From NCBI GenBank assembly GCA_024734495.1, contig JALMQS010000435.1:1701651-1765650 (forward strand): DNA of 64,000 nucleotides, given 5' to 3'. Positions 54,176 to 64,000 of the stretch are shown here, one piece after another. The position numbers and the translations under genes were made by a program. The stretch is from Forficula auricularia. Its lineage: Eukaryota; Arthropoda; Insecta; Dermaptera; Forficulidae. How positions within the stretch are numbered: the stretch's first letter is position 1; every line of letters starts with the position of its first letter. The notes under the pieces are model-generated. The model worked only from the letters and a program-made list of their open reading frames with translations, made no database searches and was not told the origin of the DNA.

Positions 54176-55263
54176 TTATTTAATTGATTTATTCCCGATA
54201 CGATTATGAATTTGATGACAGTTAGAACATCTTGCTACGGTGTCTATACTGGGGGAATAATTGTTATTTACTAGGCAATCTTGAGCAATTTTATAATACA
54301 TCTTTTTTCTAAATGCCAAAGGAGAAAAATTTTGAGTCAAAGGATGAGTATAAATTTTTTGTAAAGCAAAAAAACAAATGTAAACTCCGCAATTAATTTT
54401 GTCTTCCTGCTGTGAACATGCAGGAAATGATACTTTCCACTCGGATTGGTGCCCTAATTTAGAATTTAGATTTTTTATTAATTTCTTTATATAACAATTA
54501 ATGTCATTTACTTTTCGAATGCGGGCTAGTGGGTCATAATGTTCTATTATTTTTCCTTTTATATCTATATACGAGATCAAAGTCCAATGAGTATTTGTTG
54601 GATTAAAAGGAAACAATAGGATAGATATTTTAGTTAAATTATAATTATTTAGGGGATCACTGGAAAAATTATAGTTGTCTTTAAGAAAATAACAATAATA
54701 GGATTTTAAAAGAGAGATCTGTGGAAAATCATCAATAATTTTAGAGAAGTAGAATTCAATGACTGAATCTATCAACCAGCCTCTTTGTGGATTTCTTTGA
54801 TAGCCCACATTTATTTTGTCTTTTTTTTCTTGAGATATAAATGGGTCGAGAGTTTTCAATTCGGAAAATTTAAGTATATTATCTTTGAAAAAGATTTTAT
54901 TTTTAACGCAAATTTTAGAGTCCGAATCGTCAATAAATGTTTTACTAAATTTGTTAGATATTTTAATATCAGAATGGGCTACTTCCCCTATTTCATTTTT
55001 GTTTTGCATATTTAAAAATTCTTTATATTTTGGACAGTATAATCTTCTATGTCTAGAAAAACTACTACTACATCTATAGGTTTTTGTACAAAATTCACAG
55101 ACACTTGGATAAAGAGAAATTTTTCCACCCCCAATTAAATGTAACACTTTATAAAATCTCAAATTAATAAAACGAGATGATAAAAACTTTATTATAAAGG
55201 CAGTAACGAAAAAGAAAATTGAAATTAATATAAAAAATTACTAGATTTATACCTGAAATCCAT
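54176..55263 (-). CDS. Zinc-finger Ulp1-type (C48) cysteine protease, 2 exons
   Basis: Exon 1 (55263-55253) encodes MDF plus two bases of the next codon; donor GTATAA; a 95-bp intron; acceptor TTTGAG; exon 2 (55157-54176). The joined frame gives about 330 residues. The open frame without this exon would have to start at TTG, so the spliced model is preferred. Residues 24-45 form a C2HC zinc finger (CEFC...H...C). A Ulp1-like domain follows: RGWLIDSVIEFYF (substrate-groove Trp), FNPTNTHWTLISY with His194, HYDPL with Asp212, and CSQQEDKINCGVYICFF with Gln254 and Cys260; Gln-Cys spacing is six, as in Ulp1. Such proteases cleave SUMO or related tags, but many Ulp1-like genes in arthropods belong to transposons. 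The catalytic set is intact and there are no stops, so it may be active or recently so. A C-terminal CSNCHQIH motif may bind metal. Confidence 0.8.
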
Positions 55264-55299
55264 TTTTTCGTTCCGTCTAATTAAAATATAAAAAAATTA

Positions 55300-58200
55300 T
55301 ATTGTCAACCTAAAAAAATAAATATTAGAAATTAAAAATCAATATTTTATACTAAGTATTAACGTTTTCATCTAAATTGCAAATTGTAGAGAATGATAAT
55401 ACTAATTAGGAAAAATTTCATTAATAATATGAGTGAAATAAAATATTAAATTAAATATATATGCATTAGAATAAGTACCTGGAGCCACCGAGCGATGCTC
55501 GGCAACTTTTTGCTTCAGTTAAAAGTTATATATTAATATTATTTTTAATTTAAAATTCTGATAAAAACCACCCCGTCACTGCACAACACCCCGGCACCCC
55601 ACCCCCATACCAGCCCCGCTACGACCCTGGACCCCCGCCCCATACCGCACCCGTACACCACACCCCCGCCATGCCCCCTGGACAACCACCCCCGTACCGC
55701 CCCCTGGACCCCGAACCCGCCACTCCACCAACCCTGCACCACCCACTCCCAGCCCCAGTTTTTGCATTTCTAATTTTCTAGTGGCCCACAGATTATGTAT
55801 ATATAGGTATATAAATAAATTCCGTATAATTATTTTTTTTAATTAAATAACAATTTATCGAGTTTTATAATAATCAATTAAATTGCCAAATTCTAATATA
55901 TAAATATATTTCTTATTAACTCATTGTGGGATTTAATACTCGAATTTATAATCAATTAAATAAATTTATTAAACCAATTATTTTACATGAATTTATGCAT
56001 ACATTGTTTTTGAGCTTCGATTCCGGAGATTACTTCTCCGCCATCGACTGTCCTTGATCATCTTTTAGTCCTTGTTTTTAATAAGAGGAAAAAACTAATT
56101 AAAGAAAAAACCTCTTTTCCGATAATTATTTCAATTCCATTGATCCAGTCCCATCTCCATATATTAATAATATTTGCTATAACCTATTAGTGGGTTTTAA
56201 AATTAAAAAAACAATTAAAAATAAAAGATACCTAATTCAAAAAAATGTAAACAAACTTTTTTATTGAGATTTTCATCTATAAATAATTACTTTAATTAAG
56301 AAAAGATCAATTAAGATTAAATTTGCCGAGGTCCAGACCTAGCCAGATCGCTTTCTCATCCTCAAAACTTGTTAATAGAATTTGTTTCATCAAAATCCGT
56401 AGTCGTTTTCAAATAGAACCAAGATACAAATATATATATATACAAACAAATAAATATATAAACAATTTTTGCTCGTTTAATAAGAGCAGATTGGGCCAGG
56501 ATTTATATGCAAAATAAACGTCTATATAAATATAATATTTCCATTTTTATAAAAAGATCGTATAATATATTAATAATAATAACATATTTAATATTTTGAA
56601 TTTGCATATTTCATGTTTGAATTTACATATTTTAGACGTTTATTTTGCATATAAATAAAGGGCCAGGATTTAATTTAATTTAATTTAATTATTCCAATGG
56701 TATATGTTTAAATTAAAATATTTTAGACAAAACAAAAAATCCGTAAAAAGAAAAAAGCATTGTGAATCCCTCTACCTTTATCAATGAAAATTAAAAAGAA
56801 ATGATGCATTACTTACGGTAGTATTTTTAAAATCCCTTATATAATTTTATTTAGCTTAAAAAAAGCAGAGAATCTAAAAACAAAAGAATGATTATTTTTT
56901 TACGTGTGTAAATGTATTCAATTTGAAAGCTAACAGACCGAGTGGCCATTTCCATACTTCCATGCGCAATGATGAATGACGAATGAGTTGTCATGTTCTT
57001 TTCCAAAAGCGTTGCTATTTTCACGTGTTAAATTTCTTAAATGTAATAGATTCGGCCCCGTACCCACAACACCTACGTCACAGGTTTTTATTACTTTACC
57101 ATATAAGGTATGATCAAATAAAGTAATCGATCGTGAAAAAAGTGGGGGGTTTTTGCTTCGTTTTTTCGAAATAACTCAAAAACGGCTGAAAGAATTTTGA
57201 TCAAAAAAAATTGGCCGAAATCATGGCACTTCGGTCTACAAAAAAGCCTCTAATAAGTGATCATCGAAAAAATTATATTTTTCGAGATAATAATGATTTT
57301 ATCAAAATGTTTGTTATAGTGCGTTTGTCTTTGCGTCGTCCGTTACTAAATTTTAGCTCAAAAACTAGTGAGAATATCAAAACGAAATTTCACATGTAGT
57401 TTTGTGCATTGAGATTAAGAGCTGATTAGATTTTGGTGCATACACGGGAGGGTTAAAAAATAAAATTATAAGCATCTTTTTTTGAAAAAAGATGGAATTT
57501 TTCAAAAATCAACCCAGGACAATAATATTAAGAAACGAATTTATTTTATTTAAGGACGTTCCCTAATAAATCTATTTTCTTGCAATCCTTTTAAAACTTT
57601 GAATACACATATTTATAAGGGTTCTTTATACGTAGAAATTTTTTTCAATAGTCCTTGCGGCACTAAATTTGTAAATATTGACCATTGAAATTTGCATATT
57701 TAACACGCGAACCCTATCCCGATTGATGTTAAGGCGACTGTTTAATTAAATTACAATCGTAATTTTCTTGAAATTAAATTAATAAAACTGAGAATCATTA
57801 ACTAAAGATATAACAAATATTTTTCTGTTAAGATAGTTGTATCAAGCGGTATTAGTTTTGTCTAAAAAATGTTAAAAGTTAGGTACTTTTGATGGTTTTC
57901 ATTTTTTCTCTCATATGGCAAGGCAAGTGAGAGATGGCGACTTGGCAACGTCGCACTAAAATCACTCAATTTTTCCATATCTAAAAAACTTCTGCATTTG
58001 AGATGTTTAGCTAATTCTTTCAACCTAACTATACTGTTCTCATCTGGAATTTTGCATTGATCTGTTTCGCGAAGTATTTTGTTTTTATATTCTTTGTCTT
58101 TTAGCGTCGGTAAGAATGCGTAGAAAATTTGCAGCCGTAGGCTATAGCCTAGCTAGCCTATTTAGAATTCTCGACTGACCATCACTTTAGTAGAGTGTTT

Positions 58201-60000
58201 TTCAACCTTTTGTAGAGCGAGGAATTTATTTCTTAGGAACCCCCTTAGCACTAAAATATGAGATATTTAATTTTTTCTTAGATGAACGAAGAGGTATCGG
58301 CCAAAGTTGGATGCGGTGGGTTCAATAAGACACCCTGAATAAAACGTTTCAGCCTGAATTTATTGGAGAGTTAATTGGGCTACAAAATTTACAAATAGAT
58401 GTTAACATTGATATATTTTACCCTTATTATTATAATAATACCTGGCCACCGAGCTGTGCTCGATAACTTTTTGCTTCATTAAAAGCTATATATTAACTCT
58501 CGCCCCCTCCCCCAAAGACCCCATCCCCGCACCCAGCTTTTGCATTTCTAGCCTTCTAGTGGCCCACAGATTATGTGTATATTAGTAAGTATGTAAATAA
58601 ATACCGTATAATTTTTTTTAATTAAATATCAATTTATCGAGTTTTATAATTAATTAAATTGGCAAATTCTAATATATAATAATAATTGTTATAATCTATT
58701 TGTGGGATTTATAATTGAAAAACCAATTAATTATTTATTAAAAGGAAATTGAATAAAAATGTAATTATACATTTTTATCGAGGCAACCACCTGTGAATAA
58801 TTATTTCAATTAACAAAAAACCCATCAAAAACAACTTAGCCGAAGTTGAGACCGTGACAGATGAAAATGTCAACCCAAAAAGCCCCTAACCCGTGAATTT
58901 AATCCAAATCGTTACAGCCGTTTTCGAGAAACCAATTATACACACACACACAAGAATTGCTCGTTTAATATAATAAGATAAGATAAAGATTACAAGTTGA
59001 CCAGATTGGTTATTTAAACTTACAGTTTTACACATAATGTGATCGAACCAAGCTCCTTCATCTAATACAGTTTCATCACAGCCACGGACTCTAACAATAT
59101 TTAATTTTTCGTCAAAATATCAACATCATGGTACCAGTGGCGTAGTCAGACTTTTGGGGCGAGTGGGACAAAACTGCTTTGACCAAAAGTTATTTGAGTT
59201 AAGCGAATTATTTTTCCTTTTCCTGCACTGTTAAAAATGTCTTATATAATTTTACTATAAAAATAATGGGCTGTTTTAACACTTCAATCATCCTTATTTC
59301 TCCAACAGTTCGGATAAGTTTAATTGAGAACTTAGTAAATCTACTGCCGCCAGGGTATAAGCAAATGCTAGATTTAGAAATCCGCCACCTGCCATCGCTT
59401 TAGTACATTCTCGAATAAGTAGAGAATTTTTCGGCTCCAAAAATGAAAATGGTAGACTTGAATCAGAATATTAATCTACATCCTAGCTGCTCTTAATCAC
59501 TCACCATTAAGGTAGTTCTTTTACAAATGCAAAAATTCAAGAAGTCTTCTGAAACTTGGAATATTAAGTCATTAAAAGCATAATACATATACTGTTAAAA
59601 TTTGAAGACGATTTACCATACCAAACATTAAATAATTGCAATTAAAAATGACATTTTTAACATAGGGTAGATAGGGAAAGGGTGGGAATATGATCATTAT
59701 TTTATTTTTTTCATTGAAGGTCTTTCACCATCTTGATGAAAAACTAATATTTGTTAGAATAATATATTCGGAAAAACTTAAAAAAAAAATTGAAATTATT
59801 TACCTCGTAGTTTTGATAAAAAAAAAAAAAAACATTTGGGCGATTATTTTTAGTGGAAGGGATATAAGATCAATGGCTTGGAAATGATTCATTAATAAAG
59901 AGGATATAAGTAGTAGCGTAAAAAGTACAGTCACGTTAAAAAAACATAACGTAAAATTTTAACACAGTTCATATTTATAGAGTGGTTACGAGGCTAAAAC
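55300..60000. other. Dispersed AT-rich repeats, no supported gene
   Basis: Two related repeat blocks (55480-56480 and 58440-58985) share a CCGAGC...GCTCGG-type hairpin, AGTGGCCCACAGATTATGT, TTTATCGAGTTTTATAAT and an end AATTGCTCGTTTAATAT-like. The first contains a C-rich tract (55565-55755) that yields only spurious Gly-rich frames on minus. 55985-56110 is the inverse of 5130-5270. 57230-57460 resembles 1540-1760 inverted. Confidence 0.5.
59135..59180 (+). mobile_element. hAT-like left end without a partner
   Basis: CAGTGGCGTAGTCAGACTTT resembles hAT MITE termini. No matching inverted end was found downstream, so this may be a truncated copy. Confidence 0.3.
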
Positions 60001-60475
60001 TTTTTGTGTGGATTGTCGAAAGAACTCCTCCTTGGGAAGTCACGGTGGAGATCTCATTTAAAAACAAGGACTTTAGTTTTATCAATTCAATTTTATTTTC
60101 ACTTAATATAAAGAATTAATAATACTAAAATTATACAGATTGACAAATCATTTATTTATTTTTTTAAATTGTATTTTATTCTCTATGTATATTGACTATT
60201 TTATAAAACTATACAACAGTGAATACTATACTATAATAGCCTCAGCATAATTATTATTTTTACTTAAAATTAAATTAAATTTTGTTATGTTTTATTTTTC
60301 ATTTTCCTGGGGCTGTTTTGCCATCAATTCCTCATAGAAAATGTAAAAGAAAATACTTTTAAAATATATTTTATTTTAAATTATTAGTTTTTAAGGAATT
60401 TGGTGTTGGTACTTGGTGAAACATTTTTTAAAATTATTGGATAAAAATACTTGGTAGGTGGTCTTAAAAACTTAT

Positions 60476-60800
60476 GTTATCTTAAAAATAAATTTTACCA
60501 TTGAGTTGTATTCAAATTAGAAATCCTCATTGCTCAAAAGTCCATTCAAAATTAAACAAAAGTAGACTTTCTACCTTTTCTCCCTCAACTAATTTTAAAT
60601 ATTTACCCTTTTGTTATCTTAAAAATAAATTTTACCATTGAGTTGTATTCAAATTCGAAATCCTCATTTCTCAAAAAGGCCACTCAAAATTAAACAAAAG
60701 TAGACTCCCTACCTTTTCTCCCTCCACTAATTTTAAATATTTACCCTTTTGTTATCTTTAAAATAAATTTTACCATTGACTTGTATTCAATTTCGACTTA
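60476..60800. repeat. 137-138-bp tandem repeat, 2.4 units
   Basis: Units begin GTTATCTTAAAAATAAATTT at 60476, 60613 and 60751 and contain TAAACAAAAGTAGACT and CTACCTTTTCTCCCTC. Tandem arrays upstream of the ribozyme are common in Penelope terminal regions. Confidence 0.85.
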
Positions 60801-60821
60801 TCCAGGTCAGTTACTTTCTGT

Positions 60822-60866
60822 TTCTCCTGAAGATGGGTTAGTCACCCGAAATATATATATCGAGAT
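60822..60866 (+). ncRNA. Hammerhead ribozyme candidate, GGGT/ACCC family
   Basis: Stem I TCTC/GAGA, core CTGAAGA, T, perfect stem II GGGT-TAGTC-ACCC, GAAAT, ATATATAT stem III and TC at the cleavage position. Stem II and stem I differ from the 52960 copy by compensating changes. Confidence 0.7.
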
Positions 60867-61508
60867 TAAAGATTCTCCAAAAATAAATTCGTTTTATTTT
60901 TTTATATCTTAATGTGAAACCTACCAAGTATTTTTATCCAATAATTTTAAATTATTAATTTCAAGGATTATAAGGGGCTATTTAATATTAAAAAAATCTC
61001 TACCTATTTATTTAAGAGTATAAATAAGCATGTTAAAGAGAATTAAAATAATTAATAATTGAAGATCTTTTTAAAAATTTAGCATAACCCAATGGTGTCC
61101 TGTTCCATCTATTTTTAATATTTCTATCAGCTCCTTTTTCAATTAATAATTTCATCGAAGGTAATTTATATCCATCAATTGTAAAAAAAAGTGGCGTTTA
61201 GTCGTGAATTAAAATCTGCCCCAGCATCTAATAATAACTTAATTTTAGAAAAATGACGATTTTTGGTGGCTATCATTAAAGGTGTGTCATTATAAGCACA
61301 CCGTTTATTTGGATCTGCTTTTTCCGATAATAAATACTGGACTATTTCTTAATGGCCTTGTTGGCAGGCATTATATAAAGGAGTAAAACCATTAAATCCA
61401 ACTTGATCGATGGGCTAACTATAATAATAATAATGATGTTTGACTCCTTCAAGGGATCCTTTGTATGCAGCATCCCAAATATCTTTAGTATTTTCACGTT
61501 TAAAAAAT

Positions 61509-61652
61509 GAATAATGTTCTGAAGTATTTTCAGGTCTAAAGCATGAATAATGTTCTGAAGTATTTTCAGGTCTAAAGCATGAATAATGTTCTGAAGTATT
61601 TTCAGGTCTAAAGCATGAATAATGTTCTGAAGTATTTTCAGGTCTAAATTAT
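61509..61652 (-). repeat. Coding 36-bp tandem repeat (4 units, fifth degenerate)
   Basis: Units start at 61509, 61545, 61581 and 61617, nearly identical, each encoding FRPENTSEHYSC on minus. The unit length is a multiple of three, as expected for an expanded coding repeat. The fourth unit has TAA in place of the TGC codon. Confidence 0.88.
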
Positions 61653-61729
61653 GAATAATGATAATGATGTTCTGAAATATTTTCAGGTCTAAAATAATGT
61701 TCTTCCTCCTCTTCTTCTACATCTTCATC

Positions 61730-61790
61730 CACTTCTTCTTCTACATCTTCATCCTCATCTTCTCCTACATATTGATACTTTTCTTCATCT
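61730..61790 (-). repeat. Acidic-codon low-complexity tract
   Basis: CTTCTTCTACATCTTCATCC-type repeats give a Glu/Asp-rich run on minus, at the start of the ankyrin relic C exon. Confidence 0.6.
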
Positions 61791-62104
61791 TCAACCGGAT
61801 TTTTTTGTTTTCTTAATTGATCGATCTAAAATAAAATAAATAAATAAAGTAAACGTAAATTGCATGTAAAATAATAAATTGGAGGTAAAAGTGAAAAAAA
61901 AAAATAGGACAGGGTGTACGCTTTGAGTTTTGGTAGGGGTGAACTATCACACCCATCAGGTAGGAGTTAGAGCTTTTCTACTAGATATTTATTTATCTTC
62001 ACACAAATGACTTCAGGCCCGGATCGAATAGGTGCGGGGCCCGATTGATTTTTTGTTGGGCCCTCTCTACATATATATTAAATATTTAAATAAAATTCAA
62101 ATTC

Positions 62105-62106
<2 letters not shown>

Positions 62107-62141
<35 letters not shown>
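62107..62141. repeat. (TA)n microsatellite
   Basis: About 17 TA units within the hAT element; the copy at 34095-34948 lacks this expansion. Confidence 0.9.
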
Positions 62142-62148
<7 letters not shown>

Positions 62149-62259
62149 TCATGGATCATCAGATAGGTAAACTTCTACATAAATTAAAAATAAAAATGTC
62201 CAAAATACAAAAACATTTATTGAATATAAATTTACATCACCGAATATGAATACATGAAT

Positions 62260-62823
62260 TTACATATTTCTAAGTTTTTGTTCTGTAAATTCTTCTAAAA
62301 TTGTTTGAAAATCTAATTTCCTTGCGTCTTCACTTTCAATCGACATAATTGCTAAACTATTTAATCTATCCTGATTCATTGTCGATCTCAGATAGTTTTT
62401 TATTAGTTTTAGCCTGGAAAATGATCTCTCTCCAGAAGCAACGCTTACTGGAATTGTTAAGAATATTCGGAGAGCAATAAACAAGTTTGGAAATGCCGTT
62501 GCTCTATCATTATCCGATAAAAATTTGAACATTTTAAACGGATTTTCAAAAAATTCTGAAGGAAAAATAGATTTCAAAGCTTCCATTTCTTCAACTAACA
62601 TTTTTCCGTCTATATCAGCTTCTTTCACCTTTGGTACATCATTTTCTGTTAACTTAGAATCTGTTAGAGAAATTTCTAATTCAGCTGCATGTTTTTGAAG
62701 TACTTCTTTTTCCATATTTTGAAATTTTCCCAGAAACCCAAATAATTCATTATGATTTTTTAATTGTTCAAAACGATCTTTTAGTGATTCTGTAGCTTTA
62801 TCTAAAAACAATTTTTTGTCCAT
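62260..62823 (-). CDS. Truncated hAT transposase (C-terminal 187 residues), open frame
   Basis: An ATG-started open frame inside the element: MDKKLFLDKATESLKDRFEQ, a helical region, FEMFKFLSDNDRATAFPNLF-like segment, then VASGERSFSRLKLIKNYLRS and RLNSLAIMSIESEDARKLDF, the hAT C-terminal dimerisation signature. A full transposase has an N-terminal BED finger and the catalytic RNase H-like core with DDE residues; those are missing, so it cannot catalyse transposition. That both copies share the same truncation and that the frame is open suggests the deletion derivative was mobilised after forming. The fragment could in principle bind full-length transposase subunits. Confidence 0.82.
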   Translation of the reverse strand: MDKKLFLDKATESLKDRFEQLKNHNELFGFLGKFQNMEKEVLQKHAAELEISLTDSKLTENDVPKVKEADIDGKMLVEEMEALKSIFPSEFFENPFKMFKFLSDNDRATAFPNLFIALRIFLTIPVSVASGERSFSRLKLIKNYLRSTMNQDRLNSLAIMSIESEDARKLDFQTILEEFTEQKLRNM

Positions 62824-62910
62824 TTTGATGCTAACGCGGGGCCCTTTTCAAGTGCGGGCCCGATTGGGCCCAATCGCTCCAATCATCCTTTATCCGGCCC
62901 TGAATGACTT

Positions 62911-63720
62911 TGGATTAATTATGAGATCATTTCGCAGTCAATGTTAAATAAAAAATAATTAGATTATAACAATAACTTAATTTTTTATAATAGTTTATCT
63001 ATGCTTTTGGTGAAGTTTCATTACACATTACCGAGCAAACTTTTGAAAAATAACATTTTCTTAGAGTCTTATGGAAAATTAAGATCTTGACACTTTCTTG
63101 AATAGATAAAGTTAAAAAAAACTAAAAATTAGCTTTTTGAAATATGCAGGTTTCTTTTATTTGACATATATATGATTTAAGTGACCGACGAATCTACTCA
63201 AATATTTACTTTAAAAAAATCGCATAAATAATATGTTTGGATGTAAACATAAACTAGTAACAAATCATACAATATTTATTACTCAATATACACACCCCTT
63301 TGAACTCTCTCCTCCCCACCAATACTCTCTTACCTTCGCTGGGGTAGAATTTAAAAAACGGTTTTAACCTGTAATTTGAAAAAGACACCTATACCTTCAA
63401 CATATGAGCTCAATAATAATTGAAAACACATACAAGATAACAGAAGCCTTGTAAGTTTAAGAGCCCAAAATAAAAAAATCACCCATTTTTATTCGAGTAA
63501 GGGTACAGTGTGTTTGAAAAATGAAAAAACTCCCTCCAGATGCTCAAAAACAGACCCAAGTACAAAAAATGAATTCTAAATCTTTAAAAGACCCGAATAT
63601 ATGATAGGGTCACTTTAAAAATTTCAAAAATGACTATATCTAACTTTCAAGGGTAAATACAGCAAAATACTCAAAAATATATTATTTGCTTCATCTATTT
63701 AAGATAAAAACATATCGATA
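62911..63720. other. AT-rich sequence, no supported gene
   Basis: No ORF or RNA gene supported. Confidence 0.35.
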
Positions 63721-63726
63721 TCTTTT

Positions 63727-64000
63727 CAAGGACGGATCCAGGAATTTTTTGTGGGGGGGGGGGGGGGAGAATGTATATAAGGTGGCCGATGTATATAAGA
63801 TCTACTTTTTATCTCGAAAGTGTGTCGCGATCGAATTGTCCAAGCGGGGGAGGGGGGGGGGCAGAGACGCCGCCGCCCTCACACACACATGGAACTTTAT
63901 TTTCAATTTTAAATTTTTTTTAAAAAATAAATGTTTTTTTTTGTAATTTTTTTACAAATTTCATATCTCATATTTTAAGTTCATTAAAATAAAAAAAAAT
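63727..64000 (+). mobile_element. hAT-type element, left part, runs off the window
   Basis: Begins CAAGGACGGATCCAGG, as in the MITE at 3335-3799, and shares GATCTACTTTTTATCTCGAA and AATTGTCCAAGCGGGG with it in inverse order. The right end lies beyond position 64000. Confidence 0.7.

Larger units (their letters stand above)
60430..60950. mobile_element. Penelope-like terminal-repeat copy with inverted ends
   Basis: GGATAAAAATACTTGGTAGGT at the left is inverted at 60920-60945. It contains a tandem array (60476-60800) and a good hammerhead candidate. Ankyrin 3'-flank sequence (TAAATTATTA...AAGG) lies on both sides, consistent with target duplication on insertion into the duplicated region. Confidence 0.65.
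61065..61825 (-). pseudogene. Ankyrin-repeat gene relic C
   Basis: Minus from acceptor TTTTAG (61826-61831): IDQLRKQKNPVEDEEKYQYV, an acidic run (about 20 Asp/Glu), then 12-residue repeats FRPENTSEHYSC with an in-frame stop (61651-61649), then KDIWDAAYKGSLEGVKHHYY, stop, PIDQVGFNGFTPLYNACQQG, stop, IVQYLLSEKADPNKRC, TPLMIATKNRHFSKIKLLLD, AGADFNSRLN. Three ankyrin repeats are visible with at least three stops and a shift near 61200. It preserves more of the N-terminal exon than relics A and B, so it is the best guide to the gene's original structure: acidic linker, short repeat array, ankyrin domain. Confidence 0.82.
62014..62902 (-). mobile_element. Complete-ended non-autonomous hAT, 889 bp
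   Basis: Ends CAGGCCCGGATCGAATAGG and (inverted) CAGGGCCGGATAAAGGATG; perfect 8-bp duplication AATGACTT (62006-62013 and 62903-62910). Encodes a truncated transposase on minus. A (TA)n tract lies at 62107-62141. Second copy at 33368-34948. Confidence 0.93.

Noticed and set aside
55545..55767. Glycine/valine-rich minus-strand frames of 60-65 codons
   Set aside because: They translate a C-rich low-complexity tract inside a dispersed repeat; no domain, no splice context.

Overview
The window is eukaryotic, AT-rich and very transposon-dense, with introns carrying GT..AG borders. The host gene content (short UBASH3/ecdysteroid-phosphate-phosphatase-like histidine phosphatases) and the repeat types (many hAT MITEs with 8-bp target-site duplications, Penelope-like elements, jockey/CR1-like and RTE-like LINEs, a tRNA-derived SINE, a mariner relic) point to an arthropod, most likely an insect. 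The species cannot be fixed from sequence alone.

Three groups of genes can be supported. (1) A tandem pair of three-exon histidine phosphatase genes on the plus strand (6452-14820 and 18195-21365) has the same intron positions and phases and a complete RHG...R...H catalytic set in each copy. Their introns hold nested transposons. (2) A two-exon minus-strand gene (55263-54176) encodes a zinc-finger plus Ulp1-type (C48) cysteine protease with an intact His-Asp-Gln-Cys set. (3) An ankyrin-repeat gene family on the minus strand is present as three decayed copies (24375-24925; 25913-26333 continued at 30692-30845; 61065-61825). They are broken respectively by a SINE, a full LINE and stop codons. 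Small coiled-coil exons (43.9, 41.1 and 36.0 kb) may belong to the same gene type.

Layout: 1-6.4 kb foldback and nested hAT MITEs; 6.4-21.4 kb phosphatase pair, with intron 2 of copy 1 holding a large nest of Penelope-type palindromes and hATs; 21.5-25.9 kb long-TIR DNA elements and ankyrin relic A; 25.9-30.9 kb ankyrin relic B split by a nearly complete LINE; 31-35 kb two hAT elements, each with a LINE inserted in it; 35-48 kb LINE fragments, foldbacks and coiled-coil exons; 48-53 kb MITEs and a ~1.96-kb Penelope palindrome; 54-55.3 kb Ulp1 gene; 55.4-60 kb dispersed AT-rich repeats; 60-63 kb Penelope copy, ankyrin relic C and an intact-ended hAT; 63.7 kb to the end, the start of another hAT.

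The most striking signal is a set of about 15 hammerhead-ribozyme-like motifs. They have a CUGANGA core, a complementary stem II, GAAA, a minimal stem III and, in most, pairing stem I arms. They fall into at least seven sequence families with covarying stems. They sit in Penelope-like terminal repeats that repeatedly occur as head-to-head palindromes whose two ribozymes point outward. One such palindrome encodes a GIY-YIG endonuclease in its arms. Hammerheads in Penelope-like elements are known in general; the number of divergent families here and the recurrent outward-facing palindrome architecture deserve follow-up.
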